A stretch of 64,000 nucleotides of DNA from assembly GCF_040546275.1 (NCBI RefSeq), contig NZ_JBEPNO010000025.1, positions 25,239-89,238 on the forward strand, in the 5' to 3' direction. This DNA is from Nakamurella sp040546275. Its GTDB lineage: Bacteria > Actinomycetota > Actinomycetes > Mycobacteriales > Nakamurellaceae. How positions within the stretch are numbered: the stretch's first letter is position 1; each line of letters opens with the position of its first letter. Shown here piece after piece: positions 10,151 to 19,244 of the stretch. The translations under genes were made by a program, and so were the position numbers. The notes under the pieces are model-generated. The model was not told the DNA's origin. It did not search any database and worked only from the letters and a program-made list of their open reading frames with translations.

Positions 10151-11215
10151 CTACAACCTGTTGCGGCGCTTGAAGACGCGGTAGAGAACCACCGACGAGA
10201 GCACCATGAGAACCAGTGCGAGTGGGTAGCCGACCACCCAGTGGAGCTCCGGCATGTGGTCGAAGTTCATCCCGTAGACCGCCGCCACCAGCGACGGCGC
10301 GAAGAAGATCGCAGCCCAACTGGAGATCTTCTTGACCTCCTCGCTCTGCTCGAGACTGGCCTCGGAGATCTTCCGGACCTCCTCGTTCTGGGCAAGGCTC
10401 GCCTCCGTCAGGTTGCGCATCTCGTCGTTCTGCCGCTGGCCGACGAGGGTGCCGTTCACCGTCAGGGCGTTCTGCAGGAGCAGCCGGAAGCCGTCGACCT
10501 TCTCGGTGATCCGGACGGTGTGGTCCTGGACGTCGCGCAGTCGGCGGCGCAGCTCCTCGGCGACCTTGTACTTGTCGAAGCCGCGGCTCAGGCCGTCCAA
10601 CATGCCCTCGAGCGGCTGGGTGGCCCGTTGCATCTCGATGACCTCGCGGAACAGCTCGTAGATCCGGCGGGAGACGGCCGGATCGCCGTCGAACAGCTGG
10701 TTCTCGACCTGGTCGATGTCGACCTGCAGTCGGGCCACGACCGGGGCGTACTCGTCGACGACCTGGTCGAAGATGGTGTACAGCACCGCTTCCGGACCTT
10801 GGGCCAGCAGGTCGGGGTTTCGTTCGAGACGACCTCGCACATTCCCCAGGTCGGGGGGCTCGGCGTGCCGGACAGTCACCACGAAGTTGGCTCCGGTGAA
10901 GACGTGCAGCTCGCCGAACTCCACCCGTCCGGTCTCCTCGACGTACCGGGCGGGCCGCAGGACGGTGAACAGGACGTCGCCGTACCGCTCGGACTTCGGC
11001 CGTTGATGGGCGGCCACCGTGTCGTCGACGGCGAGGTGGTGCAGGTTGAACTCCCGTGCCACCGACTTGATCTCGGCCTCATCGGGCCGGTAGAGGCCGA
11101 TCCACGCCAGGCCGTCGCACTTCTGCAGCAGGTCGTACGTCTCGTCCAGGCTGTGCGCAACAGGTCCACGCCGGCCGCCGACGTAGATCGAGTTGTTGAT
11201 GACAGTCAACCGCAC
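10151..11215 (-). CDS. corA: CorA-family Mg2+/Co2+ channel with extended stalk
   Basis: The protein has 354 residues: an N-terminal alpha/beta domain, a long helical stalk, then two C-terminal membrane helices with the invariant YGMNF selectivity motif between them. The pentamer sits in the cytoplasmic membrane and passes divalent cations. Just before the first membrane helix, where relatives read QNxxMKKISAWAAI, this protein carries an extra copy-like stretch of EASLxQxEEVxKIS units. The start chosen is GTG 11215 after GGGGA; an upstream in-frame start at 11284 adds a low-similarity extension. Confidence 0.92.
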   Translation of the reverse strand: MRLTVINNSIYVGGRRGPVAHSLDETYDLLQKCDGLAWIGLYRPDEAEIKSVAREFNLHHLAVDDTVAAHQRPKSERYGDVLFTVLRPARYVEETGRVEFGELHVFTGANFVVTVRHAEPPDLGNVRGRLERNPDLLAQGPEAVLYTIFDQVVDEYAPVVARLQVDIDQVENQLFDGDPAVSRRIYELFREVIEMQRATQPLEGMLDGLSRGFDKYKVAEELRRRLRDVQDHTVRITEKVDGFRLLLQNALTVNGTLVGQRQNDEMRNLTEASLAQNEEVRKISEASLEQSEEVKKISSWAAIFFAPSLVAAVYGMNFDHMPELHWVVGYPLALVLMVLSSVVLYRVFKRRNRL

Positions 11216-11381
11216 GTCCCCTGCTCGTCGACGTACCCCCTGGACTACCCAGGATAACGACCGCCGACGTGGTCCAGACCCCAACGACGAACCCGGTCAG
11301 ATCAGGGAGCGTGCAGATCTACGGCCCGATCCATGAGAAATGTCATGGGTGCGACGATGCGCCGATTGCCATGATCGACCG

Positions 11382-12119
11382 ATGAACGACGCAAGCATGA
11401 TCCAGCCGACGCTGGCGGCACAACAGGAGATCGAGCACGGAATGGCGGCCCACCCGGCGCGCAAGGGGCTGCTGTTCAACCTGGCCGTCACGGTGTTGGA
11501 GGTCGGAGGGGCCATCCTGGTGTTCCACATCGTGAAAGCCAACGGCGGCGGTGATGTCGGCGCGTACCTCGCCGGCAGTCTCGCTCCGATCCTCGGCGCG
11601 CTGGTGATCTGGATCAGGGCCCGCAAGTTCAGCGGCGCCTCCGCGGCGATCTTCGCGTTCGCTGTGCTGTCGGCGTTGGTGGCCATCGTCGGGTCGACCG
11701 AACCGAAAGTGCTGCTGTACAAAGACTGTGGGGTGACCGCGGCGATCGGGCTGATCTTCGGCCTCTCCTGCATCTTCGCGCCACGGCCGGTCCTCTTCTA
11801 CTTCGCCCAGCGGTACGGGACCGACGGAACCCGCGACGGGATGGCAGTTTTCGACAAGATGTGGGTCGCCTACGACGGCTTCCGTCGCTCCCTGTACCAG
11901 ATCTCGGCCCTCTGGGCCGTGGTGTTCCTGGTCCAGGCCGGCGTCACCGCTGCCATCATCGCAGCGACGCCGTTCAGCACTGGATACAACTACGACCAGA
12001 TCCTGCCGATCGTCGCCTTCGTGCTCGCCGGCGGAATGACCGTGGTGCTTTCCGCCAAGGCGAAGAGGGCCGGCGCGGCGCGGGCCATTGCGGCGCGGGA
12101 ACGTAGCCTGCAGCAGTAG
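11382..12119 (+). CDS. VC0807-family multi-pass membrane protein
   Basis: This 245-residue integral membrane protein has about six hydrophobic helices. AVVFLVQAGVTAAI and the KDCGVTAAIGLIFGLSCIFAPRPVLFYFAQRY stretch are typical of the VC0807 family (septation-protein-A-like). The function is not established. A second, diverged member lies at 41697-42440, under a TetR regulator. The ATG has only a weak ribosome-binding site. Confidence 0.75.
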   Translation: MNDASMIQPTLAAQQEIEHGMAAHPARKGLLFNLAVTVLEVGGAILVFHIVKANGGGDVGAYLAGSLAPILGALVIWIRARKFSGASAAIFAFAVLSALVAIVGSTEPKVLLYKDCGVTAAIGLIFGLSCIFAPRPVLFYFAQRYGTDGTRDGMAVFDKMWVAYDGFRRSLYQISALWAVVFLVQAGVTAAIIAATPFSTGYNYDQILPIVAFVLAGGMTVVLSAKAKRAGAARAIAARERSLQQ

Positions 12120-12120
12120 C

Positions 12121-12416
12121 TGTCACCCGGACCAGGATGCCGAGGGTGGCCCGTAGACCGGCCTCCGGGATGATCGGGAAGTTCACCCGCTCCCGGTACC
12201 GGTCCAGGATCTGGCTCCAGTCGGTACCTCAGCGAGGGATTCACGATCCATGCGCACCAGAGAGGTATCGCCGACCTTCTTGACGGGTAGGCCCTCGGCG
12301 CTCTGCAACATCCCCGAGCTGTCGATCGCGACGTGACCCTGCGGGTCGCACAGCGCCGAGAACAGCTGCGTGGCCGGTGCATCGATCTGGCGCTGCACCT
12401 CGAAACGTTCGGTCAT
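12121..12416 (-). pseudogene. SRPBCC/START-domain protein with an internal deletion
   Basis: The N-terminal part (MTERFEVQRQIDAPATQLF through HVAIDSSGMLQSAEG and VRMDRESLAEVP) and the C-terminal part (TDWSQILDRYRERV then FPIIPEAGLRATLGILVRV) match the two ends of one SRPBCC family. The central about 50 residues are missing and the frame changes at the junction near 12225. It would read through into the convergent gene, so it is dead. Full-length relatives have about 150 residues. Confidence 0.75.
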
Positions 12417-12503
12417 CGGTGGTGATCCTTTACCCGCGATCGGTGGCAACCGGCGGACAGACTCCCACCGTCGAGGCTAGCGTGGGCCACCGGAGGTGTG
12501 AAC

Positions 12504-13121
12504 GTGGCCGAACTCTCGGACCAGCAGGTGAAGATCGAGAAACTGATCGGTTCCGCCGAGGAATTGCGCTGGACGGTGTCCCGGCTGCAACTGCAACTCC
12601 AACAGACCCGCGCGGTGATGGTCGGCGCCGCGACCTGGGTCTTCGGCCTGTTCCTGGCGGCGTCGGTCTTCACCCCGATCATCAAGCTGCGTCCCTACGA
12701 TGACGATGATCCCGAGTCGTACAGCATTGTGCGCGTCATCGGTGCGGGATTGGGGGCCAAGACCAGGTCCGGTGAGTCCGACCCCGACGGGTCGTTCTAC
12801 GGCATCACCTTCCTGGTCCTGCTCCTGGTGGTCCTGGTTTCGCTCCACCGGCTCCAGGCGATCGGCGGGCGAAAGGCAACCAAGAGCACCTTCACGTCGC
12901 TGACGGCCGCCGTCCTGCTGTTCGGGACCGCCGGCGCCTGGTTGACATTGCTCCTCGACGTGAAGCGCTCGTGGTGGCAGCTCGAGCCGGGGATCTTCCT
13001 GCTGACCATCGGTGCGTTGGGGTTCGCCGTGCTGGCGCTGTGGTCCAGGGCCAGGCCATGGTGGATCGTTCCGGCCGGCGAACCTCTGGCGGGCAGATCG
13101 TTCCGGGACCTGTCCCGGTAG
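12504..13121 (+). CDS. hypothetical membrane protein with N-terminal coiled coil
   Basis: The protein has 205 residues. Residues 1-35 (ELSDQQVKIEKLIGSAEELRW...) look like a short coiled coil. Four hydrophobic segments follow: VGAATWVFGLFLAASVF, ITFLVLLLVVLVSL, SLTAAVLLFGTAGAWLTLLL and IFLLTIGALGFAVLAL. GTG 12504 sits 7 nt after GGAGG, which rules out the GTG at 12498. I do not recognise the family. Confidence 0.75.
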   Translation: MAELSDQQVKIEKLIGSAEELRWTVSRLQLQLQQTRAVMVGAATWVFGLFLAASVFTPIIKLRPYDDDDPESYSIVRVIGAGLGAKTRSGESDPDGSFYGITFLVLLLVVLVSLHRLQAIGGRKATKSTFTSLTAAVLLFGTAGAWLTLLLDVKRSWWQLEPGIFLLTIGALGFAVLALWSRARPWWIVPAGEPLAGRSFRDLSR

Positions 13122-13129
13122 GACAGGTC

Positions 13130-13999
13130 TCACCCGGTCCGGAAGCTGTCAGCGTGGTCGCGGGCGAACTGCGCAAAATCCCGAGGCTGCGCGCCGGTGA
13201 CGTCGTGAACGGCGGCGGACACGAGCGCCGCCTCGCCCCGGCTGTAGTGCGCGTAGTCCTCCAGCGTGCCGCCGATCTGCCACGGCGGGAGGATTCCCTC
13301 CAGCGCCGCCCCGAACTGCTCCGGCGGGGCATCGGCGAAGGTGATGGTGCGGCCCAACGCCACGCCGAGCGCCTCGGCGATCTGCTGGTGGGTGATCGCT
13401 GCCGGCCCGGTGAGCGTATACGTGGCGCGATGGTGTCCGTCCTGCGTGAGGACCGCCGCAGCGACCTCGGCGATGTCGCGGACGTCGATGGCACTGACCG
13501 CTGCGGTGCCGATCGGGGCGAAGAACGTGTTCTGCTGAGCGATGAGTCCGGCAAAGGCCAGGAACCCCTGGAAGAACAGGTTCGGCCGGAGAAACGTGTA
13601 GTCGATACCGATCTCCCGGATGTGCTGTTCCACCGCCGCGTGATAACGAAGGAACCGCACCGGCGAGTCCGGTTCGGCACCGAGCTGGGACAGCACGACC
13701 AGTTGCTCCACGCCGGATTCGGCGGCCAGATCGGCGAACCGCACCTGCTGCTCCTGCGCCTGCTCGGAGGAGGACGTCACCAGGTAGGCGCTGCCGACCC
13801 CGGTCAACGCTGAAGCCAGCGACCGCCGGTCGTCGAAATCGGCCACGACGGTTTCCACACCGTCCGGGAAACGGCCGGCTGCAGGGGGTTTGCGGACCAG
13901 CGCGCGGACCGTGACACCCTTGGCGGCGAGGCTCCGCACCAGGGCGGAACCGGTACTCCCGGTAGCGCCGGTGATCAGAATGGTGTTCTTGCTGTTCAT
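13130..13999 (-). CDS. NmrA-like NAD(P)-binding protein (atypical SDR)
   Basis: This 289-residue protein has a Rossmann start ILITGATGSTGSALVRSL, an NmrA/QOR2-like body (GVEQLVVLSQLGAEPDSPVRFLRYHAAVEQHI) and DYTFLRPNLFFQ. It lacks the usual YxxxK pair, as in NmrA-type sensors or quinone reductases. It is co-oriented with the small membrane gene and MFS exporter upstream. The substrate is unknown. Confidence 0.85.
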   Translation of the reverse strand: MNSKNTILITGATGSTGSALVRSLAAKGVTVRALVRKPPAAGRFPDGVETVVADFDDRRSLASALTGVGSAYLVTSSSEQAQEQQVRFADLAAESGVEQLVVLSQLGAEPDSPVRFLRYHAAVEQHIREIGIDYTFLRPNLFFQGFLAFAGLIAQQNTFFAPIGTAAVSAIDVRDIAEVAAAVLTQDGHHRATYTLTGPAAITHQQIAEALGVALGRTITFADAPPEQFGAALEGILPPWQIGGTLEDYAHYSRGEAALVSAAVHDVTGAQPRDFAQFARDHADSFRTG

Positions 14000-14037
14000 C
14001 GTGTTGCTCCTTGTCGGGCGGGAAATGGGAGGGTAGA

Positions 14038-14397
14038 TCAGTTCTTGCGGAGGTGGATCCGGATCATGACGGCGGCGGCGGCCATGCTGATCAGCACCAC
14101 GAAGATCGGGTTCATGTCACGGGAAAGGCTTCTCGCGCCGTCCGGCCGGATCAGCCAGATGGCCAACGGTGTGGCGTAGACGATTCCGAGCGCGATGGCC
14201 CACTGGCGAAGGGCTCGGAGGCGTGCGTCGCGCAGCGTCCCGACCAGCACGAGCATCACCGGGATGACGGCGAGCATCGCGAACTGGCCGATCACCATGA
14301 CCGGGATTGACCAGAGGGAGATCAGGAAGTAGCGCGGGTAGCGCCTTCTTGCGGAGACGGGTGCGTCGACGGGGGCGGGGGCGGATGAGGTGGCCAT
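14038..14397 (-). CDS. small hypothetical membrane protein
   Basis: The protein has 119 residues, with hydrophobic segments at about 24-50, 65-85 and 98-115 (VVLISMAAAAVMI) and a basic C-terminus. It lies between the MFS exporter and the NmrA-like gene in the same orientation, so it could belong to one transcription unit. The family is not recognised. Confidence 0.65.
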   Translation of the reverse strand: MATSSAPAPVDAPVSARRRYPRYFLISLWSIPVMVIGQFAMLAVIPVMLVLVGTLRDARLRALRQWAIALGIVYATPLAIWLIRPDGARSLSRDMNPIFVVLISMAAAAVMIRIHLRKN

Positions 14398-14460
14398 GGG
14401 TGGATCTCCGTTCGGGTTGGTGTGATGACTTCGGGGGCGGATCTTGACGTCACGGGTTGA

Positions 14461-15908
14461 TCAGTGCCGGCGCCCAACGGCTGTCACCGTCACGAGCGCG
14501 GCGACGCCGGCGGCGACCGCGGCGGCGAGAAAGGCCCAGGAGTAGCCGGCATTCACCGCGAACAGCGCGGTCTGGGAGGACGCGGCCGCGTCGTGCGGGA
14601 ATTGGCCAGGGTGGCAAGTGCCGCCAGTCCAACGGCGCCGCCGATCTGCTGGGTGGTATTCACCAGACCCCCGGCGACACCGGCGTCCCGGGCGGGCACA
14701 CCGGACACGGCGATGCTGGTGATCGGGACGAACGCCGTGCCCAGGCCGATCCCGACGAGCAGCGACGGGCCGAGGATGTCGACGAGGAAACTACCGTCGA
14801 CCGGTGCCAGCCCGAACCAGCAAAGTCCGGCGGCGAGTCCCAGGAGGCCCGCGGTCAGCACCGCACGGTCGGAGAACCGGGCGATCAACGGTCCAGCGAA
14901 CCCTGCCGCGAGGATGAGTGCGAGCGCGAGCGGCAACTGGGAGAGACCGGCAGTGATCGGTCCGTACCCGAGCACGAACTGCTCGTACAGGGACAGGAAG
15001 TAGAACAGGCCCAGCATGGCGATGCCGGTGAGGAACATGACCGCGTTGCCGGCGGCGACGGTCCGTATTGTCAGCAGGTGCAGCGGGATCAGCGGGTGAG
15101 TGCCGGTGGCCTGGAGTCGGACGAAGACGCCCAGCAGTACGATGCCGGCGGCGAGCAGTCCGAGGGTGACCGGTGAGGTCCAGCCCCAGGCGGTGGCCTC
15201 GGACAGGCCGACGACCATCGCAACGAGACCGCCGGTGACGGTCGTCGCACCGAGCAGGTCGAAGTCGGCCATCGTCAGGCGGGCGGTGCGTTCTGCCCGG
15301 CTCTCCGGGACCACCCGTCGGGTCAGTGCGATGACGGCGATGCCGATGGGCACGTTGATCAGGAACACCGACCGCCAACCCAGGCTGCCGGTGAGCAGAC
15401 CACCGAACAGGACGCCGGCTGCGGCGCCGCCGGCGGCGACCGCGCCCCAGATGCTCAACGCTGTGGTGCGCTCCTCTCCTTCGCGAAAGGTGCTTGTCAC
15501 CAATGACAATGCTGCGGGGGCCAGCATCGCCGCGCCGATGCCCTGCAGGGCCCGCGCGGTGATCAGGAAGGCGCCGTCAGGGGCGACACCGGCGGCCAGC
15601 GAGGCCAGGGAGAACAACCCGATGCCGGCGGTGAAGACCAGTCGGCGCCCGAGCAGGTCGGCCAGCCGTCCGCCCAGCGGTAGGAGCGCCCCGAAGGCGA
15701 CGACGTAGGCGGTGATGATCCAGGCCAGGTGGGTGGCGGCCAGCTGAAGGCCGTTCCCGATGTCCGGCAGCGCGATGTTCACGATCGAGGCATCGAGCAC
15801 CACAATGAACTCCGCGGTGGCCAGCAGGGCAAGTGCCTTCCAGCGGCGGCCGTCCGACTGCGGGGTCGGGCTTCCGCCCGTCGCGGCGATGGTTGCGGTG
15901 ATGGTCAT
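14461..15908 (-). pseudogene. MFS drug exporter (EmrB/QacA type), frameshifted near its C-terminus
   Basis: This is a DHA2-type major facilitator transporter of about 480 residues. It has motif A (GGRLADLLGRR), motif C-like GGAAAGVLFGGLL and about 14 membrane helices, and would export drugs by proton antiport. The frame is conserved to TLANS. A one-base loss near 14597-14604 then diverts it into an Arg/Pro tail ending at 14553. In the next frame the natural end (ASSQTALFAVNAGYSWAFLAAAV, ending TAVGRRH) continues to a TGA at 14461-14463. A sequencing error is as likely as real loss. It is divergent from a TetR gene. Confidence 0.85.
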
Positions 15909-15966
15909 GTCTATTCCTTCGGGCGGCGGTCGGCTGGTTAGTGGTTATCGCGTTGTTATAGCTTCT

Positions 15967-15997
15967 AACTTAGCACCATGCCGTAGCATCGTGTCAA
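15967..15997 (-). promoter_or_regulatory. candidate promoter of the MFS exporter
   Basis: On the minus strand, TTGACA (15992-15997) is followed after 19 bp by TAAGTT (15967-15972), about 60 bp before the exporter ATG. The region between the exporter and the TetR gene is notably AT-rich, and the repressor probably binds here. Confidence 0.45.
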
Positions 15998-16018
15998 GGG
16001 TCAATCGAGAGGTCACGG

Positions 16019-16696
16019 ATGAGCGAGCAGACGTTGAGTCGACGGGAGCTGTACCGGGAGCAGACACGCGCCGAGATCATGATGATCGGATTGCGCCAGA
16101 TCGCCGACGGCGGAGCGGAAGCGTTGTCGCTCAACGCCATCGCGAAGGAAATGGCCGTCTCCGGGGCCGCGCTCTACCGATACTTCGCCAGTCGGGACGA
16201 ACTCCTCGCTGCACTGGTCGTGCAGAGCTACGAGGATCTCGCCCGGACCTTGGAGGCTTCCGCTGCCAAGCGCCACAAACTCGGTCCGGCGCGCGTCCAC
16301 GCCGTCGCAGCCGCCTATCGTGCCTGGGCCTTGGCCGAGCCGCATCGCTACCGACTGGTCTTCTCCACCCGGCTCGACCCTGGCCGGCTTGCCTCCGACG
16401 AGATAGTGCTGGCCTCGCAGCGCAGCATGAACGTGTTCCTCCAGGCGCTCGGCAGCCTGCCGCCCCATTCCGACGCCACCGGGCGAGGCGTCAGCCCGGC
16501 GCTGGCCGCCCAACTCGAGGCCTGGCACCAGCGCTCTTCCGAACCGGCCCTCTCACCGGCGACCCTGCGCCTTGGCGTGACCTGCTGGACCCGGCTGCAC
16601 GGCATCATGAGCCTTGAACTCGACGGCCATCTGCATGCCACGAACATCGACCCGGCTCTGCTCTACGCCGCCGAGGTCGAGGACCTCATCGGCTGA
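16019..16696 (+). CDS. TetR-family regulator
   Basis: The protein has 225 residues. Its N-terminal HTH is IMMIGLRQIADGGAEALSLNAIAKEMAVSGAALYRYFASRDELLAALV, and its C-terminal domain has the TetR-WHG look (YRAWALAEPHRYRLVFSTRL, LHGIMSLELDGH). It is transcribed away from the MFS exporter with a 110-bp shared promoter, the classic repressor/efflux pair. The ATG follows GAGAGG. Confidence 0.9.
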   Translation: MSEQTLSRRELYREQTRAEIMMIGLRQIADGGAEALSLNAIAKEMAVSGAALYRYFASRDELLAALVVQSYEDLARTLEASAAKRHKLGPARVHAVAAAYRAWALAEPHRYRLVFSTRLDPGRLASDEIVLASQRSMNVFLQALGSLPPHSDATGRGVSPALAAQLEAWHQRSSEPALSPATLRLGVTCWTRLHGIMSLELDGHLHATNIDPALLYAAEVEDLIG

Positions 16697-16947
16697 GTCG
16701 CCGACCCCCTTCGGCGGGCTCAGCGGAAGAAGGTGTAGCCGGATTCGACTGCGCATCAGATCGCCACTTCGTATTTTTCCGGCAGAGACTGCCTCCTGAC
16801 CCGTGACGAGGTCACTGACCCGCGAATAGCCACTCCCGCTTGCCTTTTCGGCTCCGGCATCGCCGCCAATGGCGAGGTATCAGACCTTGATCACGGTGCT
16901 CTCGATGTTCCGTAGAACCCCCGTTGGTCACCTGGAAGCAGGTCGTC

Positions 16948-17478
16948 GTGAATGCAGTGCACCTGATCGTCCAGGAATGGTGTCGTCAACAGCCGGACGC
17001 TTGCGCGGTCCGCGACGCCTCCACCCATCGGGAACTGACTTTTCGTCAGCTGTGGCAGCTCTCGGGCTCGGTCGCCCATCAACTCGAGGCCCGCGGCGTG
17101 CGGCGCGGAGACGTCATCGGTCTCGCTGTGCCCCGATCGGTCGACCTGGTCGTCGGGATGCTCGGCATCCTGCGGGCCGGCGCGGCCTACCTGGCGCTCG
17201 ACGCCCAAGCGCCCGTCGACCGGATTGCCATCATGCTGGCGGAGGCCGGGGTCAAAGTCGTGCTGGAGGCGCCGGGGGATTCCACGCCGGATCCGCTCCC
17301 AGGTTGGTCGCTCCCACAAGACATCCACCGATTGGCCGTCCCCAGAACACCGTTCTCAGCGGGCGTCAACTGGTGGTTCGGGAAATGGAGGCGGCAAGGG
17401 CACTTTCGTGTGCCGCCGCCTCCAAGTTATAGCGCAGAGGGGGGCTTGTGGCAAGGCCCCGGTCGTGCTGCACCATAG
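16948..17478 (+). pseudogene. NRPS adenylation-domain N-terminal fragment
   Basis: About 125 residues match the start of an amino-acid-activating adenylation domain: core A1 (RELTFRQLWQLSGSVAHQL) and A2 (GMLGILRAGAAYLALDAQAP). Similarity stops at about 17365, before the ATP-binding A3 motif, and an unrelated tail runs to 17478. It is a truncated relic of a peptide synthetase gene. The end of its frame overlaps the regulatory element of the next gene. Confidence 0.7.
17441..17460. promoter_or_regulatory. rifamycin-associated element (RAE)-like inverted repeat
   Basis: GGGGCTTGTGGCAAGGCCCC lies 90 bp before the monooxygenase start. From memory it differs at only about one position from the 19-bp RAE consensus (GGGGCTTGCRGCAAGGCCC) found upstream of rifamycin-inactivating genes and helR in actinomycetes. 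It predicts rifamycin-inducible expression of the next gene. Confidence 0.85.
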
Positions 17479-17549
17479 GCGTCCAAGGTCGGCTGCCTGC
17501 GGGAATACGGGGACGGCTGACCGGAAGTGCAGTGTTGAAGGGGGATCTC

Positions 17550-18983
17550 TTGATCGACGTGATCATTGCCGGCGCTGGACCGACCGGCTTGATGCTGGCC
17601 GCCGAATTGCGGCTGCAGGGCGTGCACACCGTCATAGTGGAGAAGGAGGCCGAACCGGCCACGTACGTGCGCGCGCTCGGCCTGCATGTCCGCAGCATCG
17701 AGGTGATGGATCAGCGCGGGCTGCTGGAGCGGTTCCTCGCGCACGGCAAGCAGTATGCGAGCGGCGGCTTCTTCGCCGGGATCACCACGGCGTGGCCCGA
17801 GCATCTGGACACCGCCCATCCGTACATCCTCGGCATTCCCCAGCCCACCACCGAGCGTCTGCTGACGGAGCACGCCGTCGAGCTGGGCGCCGAGATCCAC
17901 CGCGGCTGCGAACTTGTCGGATTGACCCAGGACGAGCACGGCGTGACGGTCCAGTTGGCCGGGGGTGATCAGCTGCGCTCGCGCTACCTCGTCGGCTGCG
18001 ACGGCGGCCGGAGCACGGTGCGCAAACTGCTTGGCGTCGGCTTCCCCGGCGAACCAACGAGGGTCGAAACCCTGCTGGGCGAGATGGGGTTGACGGAAGA
18101 TCCCGAGACGATTGCCGCCGTCGGCGAGGAGGTCCGCAAGACCCAACGACGGTTCGGCGCGATGCCGCTGGGCGAGGGGATGTACCGGGTGCTCGTCCCC
18201 GCTGCCGGCGTGGCCGCGGACCGGGCGGAGCCACCGACCCTCGACGAGTTCAAGGAGCAACTGCAGGCCGCCTCGGGCACCGACTTCGGTGCCCACTCAC
18301 CACGCTGGCTCTCGCGTTTCGGCGACGCCACCCGCCTCGCCGAGCAGTACCGGACGGGCCGGGTACTGCTGGCCGGCGATGCCGCGCACATCCACCCGCC
18401 GACCGGTGGACAAGGCCTCAACCTGGGCGTCCAGGACGCGTTCAACCTTGGATGGAAACTGGCGGCCGAGGTCAACCGCTGGGCGCCGCCGGGACTGCTC
18501 GACAGCTATCACTCCGAACGCCACCCGGTGGCCGCCGACGTCCTGGAACACACCCGGGCTCAGATGGAGCTGCTGTCCTCCGAGCCGGGCGCCCGGTCAG
18601 TACGGCGCCTACTCACCGAACTGATGGACTTCGACGACGTGAACCGGTACCTGATCGAGAAGATCACCGCGATCGGCATCCGCTACGACTTCGGGGAGAG
18701 CCACGAGCTGCTCGGCCGCCGCCTCCGCGACGTGAAGCTGAGAGGCGGCCGCCTCTACGAGCTGATGCACGCCGGGCGCGGACTTCTGCTCGACCAGACC
18801 GGCCGCCTCTTCGTCACGGGCTGGGCGGACCGCGTGGACCACGTGGTCGACATCATCGATGACACCGAGGAACTGGACGTGCCGGCCGTCCTGCTCCGCC
18901 CCGATGGGCACATCGCATGGGTTGGCGACGATCAGCAGGACCTGCTCCGCCACCTGCCGACCTGGTTCGGCGAAACCGACTGA
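17550..18983 (+). CDS. rox: rifampicin monooxygenase (FAD-dependent)
   Basis: The protein has 477 residues, the usual length for the group A flavin hydroxylase that modifies the rifamycin naphthoquinone and inactivates the drug. It has the FAD-binding GAGPTGLMLAAELRL, the DG motif (GCDGGRSTVRKLLG) and the GD motif (VLLAGDAAHIHPPTGGQGLN), and ends AVLLRPDGHIAWVGDDQQ. Long stretches such as LGLHVRSIEVMDQRGLLERFL and FGAMPLG are characteristic of Rox rather than of other aromatic hydroxylases. The TTG at 17550 follows GGGGGA and begins the Rossmann strand; GTG 17532 is an alternative. The upstream RAE supports the assignment. Confidence 0.92.
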   Translation: MIDVIIAGAGPTGLMLAAELRLQGVHTVIVEKEAEPATYVRALGLHVRSIEVMDQRGLLERFLAHGKQYASGGFFAGITTAWPEHLDTAHPYILGIPQPTTERLLTEHAVELGAEIHRGCELVGLTQDEHGVTVQLAGGDQLRSRYLVGCDGGRSTVRKLLGVGFPGEPTRVETLLGEMGLTEDPETIAAVGEEVRKTQRRFGAMPLGEGMYRVLVPAAGVAADRAEPPTLDEFKEQLQAASGTDFGAHSPRWLSRFGDATRLAEQYRTGRVLLAGDAAHIHPPTGGQGLNLGVQDAFNLGWKLAAEVNRWAPPGLLDSYHSERHPVAADVLEHTRAQMELLSSEPGARSVRRLLTELMDFDDVNRYLIEKITAIGIRYDFGESHELLGRRLRDVKLRGGRLYELMHAGRGLLLDQTGRLFVTGWADRVDHVVDIIDDTEELDVPAVLLRPDGHIAWVGDDQQDLLRHLPTWFGETD

Positions 18984-19080
18984 CCTCCGACCATGCGCAC
19001 GCGGGTCCCGGCGGGGACGGGATGGGCTGTTGCGCTGGTCAGGCGACCTCGCGAACTCAGCGCTGACAGCCATCGATCGG

Positions 19081-19162
19081 TATAATTCAGGGCATGAATG
19101 CATGTGCATCCGTGACTCGTCCCCGCTGTTTCGCTGACGGCGCTGGGACAGTCTGCAGGTAA
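19081..19162 (+). promoter_or_regulatory. candidate promoter and 22-codon leader before the kinase gene
   Basis: A perfect TATAAT at 19081-19086 lacks a good -35. It is followed by a 22-codon open frame (19094-19162) with three Cys codons and then a GC-rich stretch before the GGAG and ATG at 19245. A leader-peptide role is speculative. Confidence 0.3.
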
Positions 19163-19244
19163 GTTCTTCGTTTCGGTGCCGCTGGCTTCCCGCCGGGCGG
19201 CCGTTTCGCGTTGCCTGGCCCCTGCCAATTCCTCAGGAGCCCGC

